Of a stretch of DNA of 10,417 bases, positions 1 to 5,707 are shown in pieces. The notes beneath the pieces are model-generated. The model had not been told where the DNA came from. It saw nothing but the letters and a program-made list of their open reading frames with translations, and searched no databases. The position numbers and the translations under genes are program-made. The stretch lies in NCBI GenBank assembly GCA_017614055.1, contig JAGACP010000034.1, forward strand, positions 1 to 10,417. The letters run 5' to 3'. The DNA comes from Erysipelotrichaceae bacterium. GTDB taxonomy: Bacteria > Bacillota_I > Bacilli_A > Erysipelotrichales > Erysipelotrichaceae. Position 1 is the stretch's first letter, and each line of letters begins with the position of its first letter.

Positions 1-465
1 AACGATGCTCCGGTAAAGATGCAGATGGCTTCCTTCAAGGACATCGCGGAAGCTGAGCAGTGCATAGAGGACATGAACAACGGCACGACTTTCGATACCG
101 CTGCCCTCAACAACAACTCCCAGAGTTCTCCTGAAGCCAAGATCTATACCGATACCGATTCATCGCTGGTATATGAGGTCAAGGAATACCTGAATTCACA
201 TGACTCTCTCGGTGTTTCCGACATCATCACGTATACCGTGACATCCACCGATGCCGACGGACAGCAGCAGGAAGACAACACCTACTATCTGCTCAACGTC
301 ATCAGCAGAGACGTCAATGAATTCAAGGACGAATATGTCGAGCTGGCAGCTTCTTCCGTAGAAGCCGACACGCTCTACAGCTATCTCTTCAACAAGCACG
401 ACATCCAGTTCTATGATCAGGATCTCTACGAGCTTGTGACGAAAGAATACGAGGTGCTCAAATAA
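1..465 (+). CDS. C-terminal part of a PrsA/SurA-like foldase lipoprotein (partial, 5' end outside window)
   Basis: The reading frame is open from base 1, so the gene starts upstream of the window; 154 residues and a TAA stop are present. The first part, with a 'FKDIAEAEQCIEDMNNGTTFDTAA' type pattern split around residues 11-34, resembles the parvulin-type repeat in which a helix (EAEQCIEDM) is followed by 'nGt-F---A', as in PrsA and SurA foldases. The remainder is acidic, polar and rich in Asp, Asn, Ser and Tyr, which suits an exported protein. The signal peptide or lipobox that would prove export lies outside the window. The stop overlaps the HIT gene start by one base (TAATG), so the two genes are translationally coupled. 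From memory, prsA and the HIT gene are also near each other in Bacillus subtilis, which supports the call. The helix-plus-'NG..F' signature is weak, and another exported helical protein is possible. Confidence 0.5.
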   Translation, partial: NDAPVKMQMASFKDIAEAEQCIEDMNNGTTFDTAALNNNSQSSPEAKIYTDTDSSLVYEVKEYLNSHDSLGVSDIITYTVTSTDADGQQQEDNTYYLLNVISRDVNEFKDEYVELAASSVEADTLYSYLFNKHDIQFYDQDLYELVTKEYEVLK

Positions 466-863
466 TGTGCCTGTTCTGCGAGATAATCAACGGAAACATC
501 CCCAGCAGCAAAGTCTATGAAGACGACGAGTATCTGGCCATCCTGGACATCGCCCAGACGACCAGAGGACATACGCTGGTGATGCCGAAGAAACACTACG
601 ATACTTTCCTCGACATGCCGAAGGAAGAGTTCGAAAAACTGATGGGCAAGACCCAGGAAGTCGCCAGAGTCGTTCTTGAGAAACTCAACGCCAGCGGCTG
701 CAACATCCTGATCAACACCAATGAAGTTGCCGGACAGACCATCATGCATGTCCATGCCCATATCATCCCAAGATATGACGCAAATGATACGGTAACGTTC
801 CAGTTCACCGAAAACAAGCTGGATCTTAATGAAGTATTGAACGACATAACCAAAGCTGAGTAA
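465..863 (+). CDS. hit: HIT-family (histidine triad) nucleotide hydrolase/transferase
   Basis: A complete 132-residue protein, the usual length for bacterial Hint-like enzymes, which hydrolyse purine nucleotide phosphoramidates and related adenylates in the cytoplasm. The histidine triad is clear: H95-V-H97-A-H99 followed by IIPRY. By homology the middle histidine (H97) is the nucleophile. C2 and C5 (CLFC) together with H44 and H95 are placed as in the zinc site of the Bacillus-type HIT proteins. N84 in the 'ILINTNEVAGQT' stretch and the 'GHTLVMPKKHY' strand are also typical. The ATG overlaps the stop of the preceding foldase-like gene by one base, so initiation probably depends on termination of that gene. 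It is the last gene of its transcript: a terminator hairpin begins inside its final codons. The biological substrate cannot be told from the sequence. Confidence 0.95.
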   Translation: MCLFCEIINGNIPSSKVYEDDEYLAILDIAQTTRGHTLVMPKKHYDTFLDMPKEEFEKLMGKTQEVARVVLEKLNASGCNILINTNEVAGQTIMHVHAHIIPRYDANDTVTFQFTENKLDLNEVLNDITKAE

Positions 864-880
864 TTAATCAGCTTTTTAAT
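852..880 (+). terminator. Rho-independent terminator of the foldase-HIT transcript
   Basis: An 8-bp perfect stem AAAGCTGA (852-859) / TCAGCTTT (868-875) with loop GTAATTAA is followed by TTAATTA. The left arm includes the last codons of the HIT gene and the stop codon lies in the loop, so the hairpin overlaps the coding end. The U-run is short, so termination may be partial. Confidence 0.7.
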
Positions 881-883
881 TAC

Positions 884-913
884 AAAGAAAAATCGGAAGA
901 TATTATTCTTCCG
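884..913 (-). terminator. Rho-independent terminator of rny
   Basis: Read on the minus strand, a perfect 7-bp stem CGGAAGA / TCTTCCG (913-907 with 900-894, loop ATAATA) is followed by ATTTTTCTTT. It lies 25 bases beyond the rny stop. It sits back to back with the plus-strand HIT terminator, separating the two convergent transcripts. Confidence 0.85.
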
Positions 914-938
914 CTTTCATTGATGATGAGATTATGAA

Positions 939-2483
939 CTATTTAGCCGTTTCGCTTGCTCTTGTCTCGCGGATGACGGTTACCTTGATCTGACCGGGAT
1001 AAGTCAGTTCGTTCTCGATGCGTTCCTTGATCTCCCTGGCGATGATCGTGCACTTGTTGTCGTCGACCTTCTCAGGTACGACCATGACGCGCACTTCACG
1101 TCCGGCGGAGATGGCGTACGCCTTCTCGACTCCGTCATATTCGTTGGCGATCTTCTCAAGAGATTCCAGACGGTTGATGTAGTTCTCGATGCCTTCGTAT
1201 CTAGCGCCCGGTCTTGCGGCTGAAAGCGTATCCGCTGCGGCTACGAGGACTGAGATAAGGTTGTTCGCCTGCACATCGCCGTGGTGAGACTGAATCGCAT
1301 TCACGACCTCAGGTCTCTCGTTGTATTTCTTGGCGATCTTGGCACCCAGTTCGACGTGGGTTCCTTCCTGTTCGAAGTCAACAGCCTTGCCTATGTCGTG
1401 CAGAAGTCCCGCCCTCTTGGCCAGGTTCTGGTTGAGACCCAGTTCGGCGGCCATCATGCCGGCGAACGAAGCGACTTCGATGGAATGCTCGAGACCGTTC
1501 TGCCCGTAGGAATATCTGTATCTCATGCGTCCGACAAGCTTGACGAGTTCCTTGTCCATCTTGCCGATCTGCAGCTTGAAGCAGGCATCCTCGCCGTACT
1601 TCGTGATCTTCTCGTCCATCTCCTTGGTCGTCTTGTTGACGACGTCCTCGATCCTGCCCGGCTGAATCCTGCCGTCGCGGATCAAAGTCTCAAGGGACAG
1701 TCTGGCGATCTCTCTTCTGATCGGATCGAAGCATGATACCGTAATGGCTTCAGGGGTATCGTCGATTATCAGGTCGACGCCCGTAGCCTGTTCGATGGCA
1801 CGGATATTCCTGCCTTCTCTGCCGATGATCCTTCCCTTCATTTCCTCAGAAGGAAGGGCCACTACCGAGATCGTCCTGTCGAGAGTCTCTTCCTGGGAAT
1901 ACCTCTGGATAGCCGTCGCGATTATCTCGCGGGCATTCTCCGCAGCCGTCTGTCTGGCTTCGTCTTCCTGGTCTCTGATGTATGCAGCGACTTCGTCCTG
2001 CATCTTTCTCTCGACTACGTCCATAAGTTCGTCATGAGCTTCCTGTTCGCTCATGTTCGAAACACGTTCCAAAAGTGCAATCTGACCGTCGATCCTTGAT
2101 TGCAGATCTTCTTCCATTTTATCTAGTTGAGCTGCTTTGTCTTCAGCTTTTCTTAGTTTTTCGTCTAATTTACGCTCTTTCTGCGTAAGGTTTTCATCAC
2201 GGAAATTCAGAGAATCCTCTCTTCTCTGCAGCTTGTTTTCCTGCTGCAGGACCTCACTCTTCTTTTCCTTGATCTCTTTCTCAGCCTGTAACTTCAGATC
2301 ATAGACCTGTGTCTTGCCATCCAGAACGGCCTGGTTGATCGTGTTCTTAGCCTGATTTCTAGCGTCTTCTAAGATTTTTTCAGCTTCTTTTCTGGCATTT
2401 CTGCCGATCGCTCCATTGAGTATGAATACCAATAAAGCACCAACTATTAAACCTAGTAAAATGGAAAGTACATCAAAATTCAT
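939..2483 (-). CDS. rny: Ribonuclease Y
   Basis: RNase Y is the membrane-anchored endoribonuclease that starts bulk mRNA decay in many Bacillota. At 514 residues it matches the family length (about 520). Domains in order: one N-terminal membrane helix (about residues 4-25), a long charged coiled coil (about 30-190, rich in K, E, Q and D), a KH RNA-binding domain (about 204-270) with the GRIIGREGRN loop at 217-226, and an HD phosphohydrolase domain (about 330-423) with H333, the catalytic pair H362-D363 and later H400-H401. The start has a good Shine-Dalgarno site, GGAGG, 8 bases upstream of the ATG. It lies just downstream of recA but is separated from it by a terminator and has its own promoter at 2533-2561. 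The 5' part encoding the membrane helix and coiled coil is visibly more AT-rich than the KH/HD part. Confidence 0.98.
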   Translation of the reverse strand: MNFDVLSILLGLIVGALLVFILNGAIGRNARKEAEKILEDARNQAKNTINQAVLDGKTQVYDLKLQAEKEIKEKKSEVLQQENKLQRREDSLNFRDENLTQKERKLDEKLRKAEDKAAQLDKMEEDLQSRIDGQIALLERVSNMSEQEAHDELMDVVERKMQDEVAAYIRDQEDEARQTAAENAREIIATAIQRYSQEETLDRTISVVALPSEEMKGRIIGREGRNIRAIEQATGVDLIIDDTPEAITVSCFDPIRREIARLSLETLIRDGRIQPGRIEDVVNKTTKEMDEKITKYGEDACFKLQIGKMDKELVKLVGRMRYRYSYGQNGLEHSIEVASFAGMMAAELGLNQNLAKRAGLLHDIGKAVDFEQEGTHVELGAKIAKKYNERPEVVNAIQSHHGDVQANNLISVLVAAADTLSAARPGARYEGIENYINRLESLEKIANEYDGVEKAYAISAGREVRVMVVPEKVDDNKCTIIAREIKERIENELTYPGQIKVTVIRETRASETAK

Positions 2484-2532
2484 ATTCTATACCTCCATAA
2501 AAAAACAAAAATATCAGGAATAATCCCACTTT

Positions 2533-2561
2533 ATTTTACAATATTTCACGTTTTTTCACAA
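2533..2561 (-). promoter_or_regulatory. Sigma-A-type promoter of rny
   Basis: On the minus strand TTGTGA (2561-2556) and TAAAAT (2538-2533) are separated by 17 bases. The predicted transcript start near 2526 gives a leader of about 43 bases ending in the GGAGG site of rny. Its place between the recA terminator and rny fits an independent rny transcript. Confidence 0.65.
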
Positions 2562-2565
2562 TATC

Positions 2566-2591
2566 AAAAAGACTGTCCGGTAGACAGTCTT
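2566..2591 (-). terminator. Rho-independent terminator of recA
   Basis: On the minus strand a perfect 9-bp stem AAGACTGTC / GACAGTCTT (2591-2583 with 2577-2569) has a 5-base loop (TACCG) and runs into a T-tract (2570-2566). It begins four bases after the recA stop codon and divides recA from rny. Confidence 0.9.
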
Positions 2592-2595
2592 CATA

Positions 2596-3630
2596 TCAGT
2601 CCTTGTTTTCTTCCTTATTGAACATCTTGTTCTTGATCTGTTCGGTTATCTCCTTGTCGATCTCCGGATTAGCCGTCAGATAAGCCCTTACGGCTTCGGC
2701 ACCTTGGCCGATCTTCTCGCCCTTGTACGAATACCACGAGCCTGATTTCTCCAGAATGCCCATCTCCGAACCGAGATTTATCACTTCGGACAGATGCGAG
2801 ATGCCTTCGCCGTAGTATATCTCCACCTGGCAGGTCTTGAACGGAGGAGCCACCTTGTTTTTGGCGACCTTGACGTTCACCTTGTTTCCTATGACTTCCT
2901 GTCCGTCCTTGATGGCTTCGGATTTCCTCACTTCCAGTCTGATGGAAGAATAGAACTTGAGCGCCCTTCCTCCGGTAGTCGTCTCCGGATTTCCGAACAT
3001 GACGCCGACCTTTTCTCTGAGCTGGTTGATGAATATCGTCGTACAGCCGTTGGCGTTCATGGCTCCCGCGAGCTTTCTCATGGCCTTGGACATCAGACGG
3101 GCATGGAGACCGATGTTGGAATCTCCCATCTCGCCGTCCAGTTCGGCCTGAGGGACCAGAGCGGCTACGGAGTCGATCACGATAAGATCTATCGCACCTG
3201 ATTTGATCAGCACTTCAGCGATCTCCAGAGCCTGTTCTCCTGAATCCGGCTGTGAAAGTATCAGTTCGTCCACATCCACGCCGAGAGCCTTGGCATATTT
3301 TGGATCGATCGCATGCTCGGCATCGATGAATGCCGCCTTGCCTCCGCCTTTCTGACATTCGGCGATGCACTGCAGCGCCAGCGTGGTCTTTCCCGATGAT
3401 TCAGGACCGTATATCTCGATGATCCTTCCTCTTGGAAGTCCTCCGACTCCCAGTACATAGTCTATGGCAAGCGAACCGGTCGAGATCGTATCCACATCCA
3501 CGAAAGTATGCTCGCCAAGCTTCATGACCGCACCCTTTCCGTACTGTTTCTCGATCTTGCTGATAGCCTCGTTCAGAAGCTGATCTTTCTTCTCGTCGCT
3601 CATTTCGACAACTTCGTCTTTTTTCGCCAT
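2596..3630 (-). CDS. recA: Recombinase RecA
   Basis: RecA forms ATP-dependent filaments on single-stranded DNA for homologous recombination, and stimulates self-cleavage of LexA-type repressors where these exist. The 344-residue protein has the Walker A motif GPESSGKT (75-82), the catalytic glutamate E105 in DAEHA, the Walker B strand LIVIDS (149-154), and the DNA-binding L2 region after INQLREK (201-207). No intein or truncation is seen. The start is set at 3630 (MAKKDEV), since AGGAGG lies 10 bases upstream; the frame stays open to a TTG at 3651, but that lies upstream of the AGGAGG. The C-terminal tail is acidic and ends in EENKD. It starts 46 bases after pgsA with no promoter seen in that gap, so it is probably read from the pgsA promoter. 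I saw no LexA-type operator ahead of either gene. Confidence 0.99.
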   Translation of the reverse strand: MAKKDEVVEMSDEKKDQLLNEAISKIEKQYGKGAVMKLGEHTFVDVDTISTGSLAIDYVLGVGGLPRGRIIEIYGPESSGKTTLALQCIAECQKGGGKAAFIDAEHAIDPKYAKALGVDVDELILSQPDSGEQALEIAEVLIKSGAIDLIVIDSVAALVPQAELDGEMGDSNIGLHARLMSKAMRKLAGAMNANGCTTIFINQLREKVGVMFGNPETTTGGRALKFYSSIRLEVRKSEAIKDGQEVIGNKVNVKVAKNKVAPPFKTCQVEIYYGEGISHLSEVINLGSEMGILEKSGSWYSYKGEKIGQGAEAVRAYLTANPEIDKEITEQIKNKMFNKEENKD

Positions 3631-3640
3631 CGCATTTATT

Positions 3641-3646
3641 CCTCCT
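3641..3646 (-). promoter_or_regulatory. Ribosome binding site that decides the recA start
   Basis: AGGAGG on the minus strand lies 10 bases before the ATG at 3630. The in-frame TTG at 3651 is upstream of this site, so it cannot use it. Confidence 0.85.
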
Positions 3647-3676
3647 AACAATTATTCACTTCAGATGAGGGAATTC

Positions 3677-4270
3677 CTACATCGATTCGAAAATATAATC
3701 CTTTACCTGCATGAAATACGAATATCCGCCCGCCAGAGAGATGAAAGTCGTGAACCAGATCATGATCTCGGAAATAGGAAGATACCATATCTCGAAAGGC
3801 AGATTGTTCAGCAATACAAGTATTATCGTGAACATCTGCAGCACGGTCTTGAGTTTTCCAAGCAGGCCCGCCGAGACGACAACGCCGCGCTGGGCGGCGA
3901 TCATCCTGCAGCCGTCCACCACGATGTCTCTCAGGATCATTATGATGCAGCATACCAGCGGTATCATGTGCTTGTATGAAAGTATTATCAGCATCATGTT
4001 CACCAGCAGTTTGTCAGCTATCGGATCGGCGAACTTGCCGAAAGTGGTGACCAGGTGTCTCTTTCTGGCTATCTTTCCGTCCAGATAATCGGTTATGGAC
4101 GCAAGTGCGAATATGCCCAGGACTATCAGATTAAGGTACGGAAGCACGATATTGTCGACCATGAAATAGCCCAGGCGCAGATTGAACTGTTCATACGGGA
4201 AAAGCCATACAAGTGCCAGTATCGGCACGAGAACTACGCGGAATAATGTCAGTTTATTAGGTAAATTCAT
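3677..4270 (-). CDS. pgsA: CDP-diacylglycerol--glycerol-3-phosphate 3-phosphatidyltransferase
   Basis: This membrane enzyme joins CDP-diacylglycerol to glycerol-3-phosphate to make phosphatidylglycerol phosphate, the committed step toward phosphatidylglycerol and cardiolipin. The full CDP-alcohol phosphotransferase signature is present: D61, D64-G65, A68-R69, G78, D82 and D86, with the normal spacing. Hydrophobic segments lie at about residues 8-25, 40-60, 88-113, 130-157 and 165-186. The N-terminus MNLPNKLTLFRVV is the classical PgsA start, although the ATG has no clear Shine-Dalgarno sequence. The length of 197 residues is normal for the family. The gene lies 46 bases ahead of recA on the same strand and is probably co-transcribed with it. 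In Bacillus, from memory, cinA lies between these two genes; here it is absent. Confidence 0.97.
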   Translation of the reverse strand: MNLPNKLTLFRVVLVPILALVWLFPYEQFNLRLGYFMVDNIVLPYLNLIVLGIFALASITDYLDGKIARKRHLVTTFGKFADPIADKLLVNMMLIILSYKHMIPLVCCIIMILRDIVVDGCRMIAAQRGVVVSAGLLGKLKTVLQMFTIILVLLNNLPFEIWYLPISEIMIWFTTFISLAGGYSYFMQVKDYIFESM

Positions 4271-4303
4271 ACAATCATTCTATCACATTTTGATGCCGAT
4301 ATA

Positions 4304-4331
4304 ATTATACCATTGCAAGAATTAATTTCAA
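4304..4331 (-). promoter_or_regulatory. Sigma-A-type promoter of pgsA-recA
   Basis: On the minus strand TTGAAA (4331-4326), a 16-base spacer and TATAAT (4309-4304) are present. TGG just before the -10 makes an extended -10 element (TGnTATAAT). The predicted start near 4297 leaves a leader of about 27 bases before the pgsA ATG. It lies directly after the rnpB terminator. Confidence 0.75.
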
Positions 4332-4344
4332 GTTGACCGGATAA

Positions 4345-4364
4345 TAAAAAACCACCTTGGTGGT
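4345..4364 (-). terminator. Rho-independent terminator of the gpsB-rnpB transcript
   Basis: On the minus strand ACCACCAAGGTGGT (4364-4351) folds into a 5-bp stem with a CAAG loop and runs into TTTTTATTA. It lies about 10 bases beyond the end of the RNase P RNA P1 helix. It is short but GC-rich and well placed. Confidence 0.8.
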
Positions 4365-4373
4365 CTATATTCG

Positions 4374-4720
4374 AACAAACAGTATTCAATAAGCCATGTT
4401 CTGTACTGGACAATCATTTATCTGCACTTGCGTGCCCCGCACATCGCTTTATTTCGCTATTGCAGGTTCCCCTACCATAATTTGGGTTTCTCACTTATGG
4501 GGTTTATCACGTTCCACTCATCCATTTCTGAATGACTCGTCTCTTTGACACTTTTACAGGCGCTTTCCATGGGCACGAGCCTTTAGGAATTAACCAGCCG
4601 TCAGCATATAGCTGCCTAAGCTTGTCGTTTCGCTTAGCATAAACACTACATCCGTCTCAGGATGTGTGAGCATGGACTTTCCTCTGGAATAGACCAGCGA
4701 TTGTCTGAATACTATTTGTT
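4374..4720 (-). ncRNA. rnpB: RNase P RNA, Bacillus (B) type
   Basis: This is the catalytic RNA that removes 5' leaders from precursor tRNAs. The universal P4/J3-4 signature GAGGAAAGTCCATGCTC is at 4684-4668, and the matching 3' strand ACAGAACATGGCTTA is at 4404-4390. The L15 region that pairs with the tRNA CCA end (GGTAGGGGAACC) lies at 4477-4461 and follows GAGAAACCCAAATT, as in B. subtilis. A long P1 helix closes the molecule, pairing 4720-4707 with 4387-4374 with a single G-U pair; the ends given here are the ends of that helix. At about 347 bases it is shorter than the roughly 400-base B. subtilis RNA, mainly just before the 3' P4 strand, where P19 would be. The 5' end overlaps the last codons and the stop of gpsB. 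Confidence 0.97.
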
Positions 4721-5026
4721 GGAAACTAATTCTTCCAGACGAGAGATCCTCTTGAGGATGTCCACCGAACTGTAGGAAGTGGTGTTGGACAGATCGAAGG
4801 CTACTTTCCTTCCTTCAAGCTCGATGTTCCTGTTGGTAAGTTCCTTGACCTGCTCCTGAAGCTTGGCTACAGAATCAAGGAGCTGCTGAACATTCTCTTC
4901 CATGATCTGATAGTCTTCCAGTATCTTGTCAAGAAAACTGTCGACTTCATTCGGAGCATAGCCCTTGAAATCAACATCGAACTGTTTATCAAGAATCTCT
5001 TCAGGTGTTAGGTTCAACTTTTCCAT
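4712..5026 (-). CDS. gpsB: Cell-division adaptor GpsB (DivIVA-family)
   Basis: GpsB is a small cytoplasmic coiled-coil protein that moves between division site and side wall and docks class A penicillin-binding proteins and other wall enzymes. The 104-residue protein has the DivIVA-type N-terminal domain (LTPEEIL, then GYAPNEVDSFLD at 22-33), a coiled coil (about 35-72), and the conserved C-terminal trimerising helix VDILKRISRLEELV (88-101). Y23, D29 and D33 correspond in spacing to Y25, D31 and D35 of B. subtilis GpsB, which bind the PBP1 N-terminus. The start has AGGAGAG closely upstream. The next gene on the same strand is rnpB, whose 5' P1 strand contains the gpsB stop codon (TAG at 4714-4712). 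A class A PBP gene lies close by in the divergent operon. It could be annotated as a DivIVA-like protein, but size and C-terminus favour GpsB. Confidence 0.92.
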   Translation of the reverse strand: MEKLNLTPEEILDKQFDVDFKGYAPNEVDSFLDKILEDYQIMEENVQQLLDSVAKLQEQVKELTNRNIELEGRKVAFDLSNTTSYSSVDILKRISRLEELVSNK

Positions 5027-5044
5027 ATTCTCTCCTGTTCAACT

Positions 5045-5073
5045 ATAATAAAACAAAACAAAAATTAAAGCAA
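5045..5073 (-). promoter_or_regulatory. Probable promoter of gpsB-rnpB
   Basis: On the minus strand TTGCTT (5073-5068) and TATTAT (5050-5045) are 17 bases apart. The predicted start near 5038 leaves only about 12 bases before the gpsB ATG, so the AGGAGAG site would lie almost at the 5' end of the mRNA. The -35 is imperfect. Confidence 0.55.
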
Positions 5074-5078
5074 GCGAA

Positions 5079-5092
5079 TTGGCATTTGCCAA
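5079..5092. repeat. 14-bp palindrome between divergent gpsB and recU, possible operator
   Basis: TTGGCA-TT-TGCCAA is a perfect 6+6 inverted repeat. Its left arm is also the best -35 candidate for recU, and it begins five bases from the gpsB -35. AAGCGA occurs as a direct repeat at 5072-5077 and 5092-5097 around it. It could bind a dimeric regulator. It lacks a following T-run, so it is not a terminator. Confidence 0.4.
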
Positions 5093-5108
5093 AGCGATAT
5101 ATTATAAT
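5079..5108 (+). promoter_or_regulatory. Probable promoter of recU-PBP1 operon
   Basis: TTGGCA (5079-5084), an 18-base spacer and a consensus TATAAT (5103-5108) are present. The predicted start near 5115 leaves about 11 bases before the recU ATG, just enough to include the AGGTG ribosome site at 5116-5120. Confidence 0.55.
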
Positions 5109-5125
5109 TATACACAGGTGAAAAG

Positions 5126-5707
5126 ATGAAGTATCCTAACAGCAACAAAGTATATGTCAAGCCGAAAGAATCTGCATCGAACCGCGGAATGTCTCTGGAG
5201 GACGACATAAACAGGACCAACCGCTACTATCTGAACCACGGGATCGCCGTCATCCACAAGAAGCCGACACCGATCACGATAGTGCATGTCGATTATCCGA
5301 AAAGAAGCGCTGCAAAGATAACCGAAGCCTACTTCAAAGTCCCTTCGACGACCGACTACAACGGGATATATCTGGGGAGATATATCGACTTTGAGGCCAA
5401 GGAATGCGAATCGAAGACATCGTTTCCGTTCTCATCTATTCACTCGCATCAGATCAAGCATCTGTCTGATGTCATGAAACAGGGGGCAATAGCCTTTATT
5501 ATCCTGAGAATGGTCTCTCATAATAAAGACTTTCTGATTAGAGCTAATGATTTCATTGAGTTCTACGAAACGGCCGACAGGAGATCTCTTCCCTACAGCT
5601 GGATCGAAGAAAATGGTTTTGTGATTACCGGCAGGTATCCGAAACCCTGCGATTACTTAGCGATAGCTAAAGAAGTCTTTGACTTACAGGAGAATTATGA
5701 CGAATAA
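5126..5707 (+). CDS. recU: Holliday junction resolvase RecU
   Basis: RecU is the Bacillota resolvase that cuts four-way junctions in recombination and chromosome segregation and also modulates RecA. The 193-residue protein begins with a short basic tail, then N19-R20-G21-M22 and the helix LEDDINRTNRYY, as in the family. The catalytic region is intact: D77 in STTDYNG, then E90 and K92 in DFEAK, corresponding to the D...E-x-K metal-binding set of B. subtilis RecU, with Q109 in HSHQIKHL. The ATG follows AGGTG by five bases. The 3' end overlaps the start of the PBP gene by 11 bases in another frame. The recU-PBP1 pairing is conserved in Bacillota. The gene is the first of its operon and divergent from gpsB. 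Confidence 0.97.
   Translation: MKYPNSNKVYVKPKESASNRGMSLEDDINRTNRYYLNHGIAVIHKKPTPITIVHVDYPKRSAAKITEAYFKVPSTTDYNGIYLGRYIDFEAKECESKTSFPFSSIHSHQIKHLSDVMKQGAIAFIILRMVSHNKDFLIRANDFIEFYETADRRSLPYSWIEENGFVITGRYPKPCDYLAIAKEVFDLQENYDE
5688..5693 (+). promoter_or_regulatory. Ribosome binding site that decides the PBP start
   Basis: AGGAGA inside the end of recU precedes the ATG at 5697 by three bases. The frame is open back to a TTG at 5679, but that codon is upstream of the site. Confidence 0.75.

Noticed and set aside
1281..2037. Open frames on the plus strand opposite rny
   Set aside because: They lie wholly inside the conserved KH and HD coding part of rny and show no recognisable domain; they follow from rny codon bias.
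3631..3651. Longer recA beginning at a TTG (3651)
   Set aside because: The AGGAGG site lies between this TTG and the ATG at 3630, so it serves the ATG. The extra seven residues do not resemble any RecA N-terminus.
3665..4246. Several long open frames on the plus strand opposite pgsA, and a minus frame at 3645-3953 in another phase
   Set aside because: They are shadows of pgsA, which has the complete CDP-alcohol phosphotransferase signature. None has a family-like protein sequence, and the minus frame is arginine- and histidine-rich as expected from a shifted frame.
4351..4364. ACCACCTTGGTGGT considered as a regulatory operator for pgsA
   Set aside because: On the minus strand it is followed directly by a T-run and lies just after the RNase P RNA, which makes a terminator the simpler reading.
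4271..4373. Riboswitch or attenuator upstream of pgsA
   Set aside because: After the predicted start only about 27 bases of leader remain and I see no paired structure in it.
5679..5696. Longer PBP beginning at a TTG (5679)
   Set aside because: The AGGAGA site at 5688-5693 is downstream of the TTG and just ahead of the ATG at 5697, after which the basic cytoplasmic tail and membrane helix follow normally.
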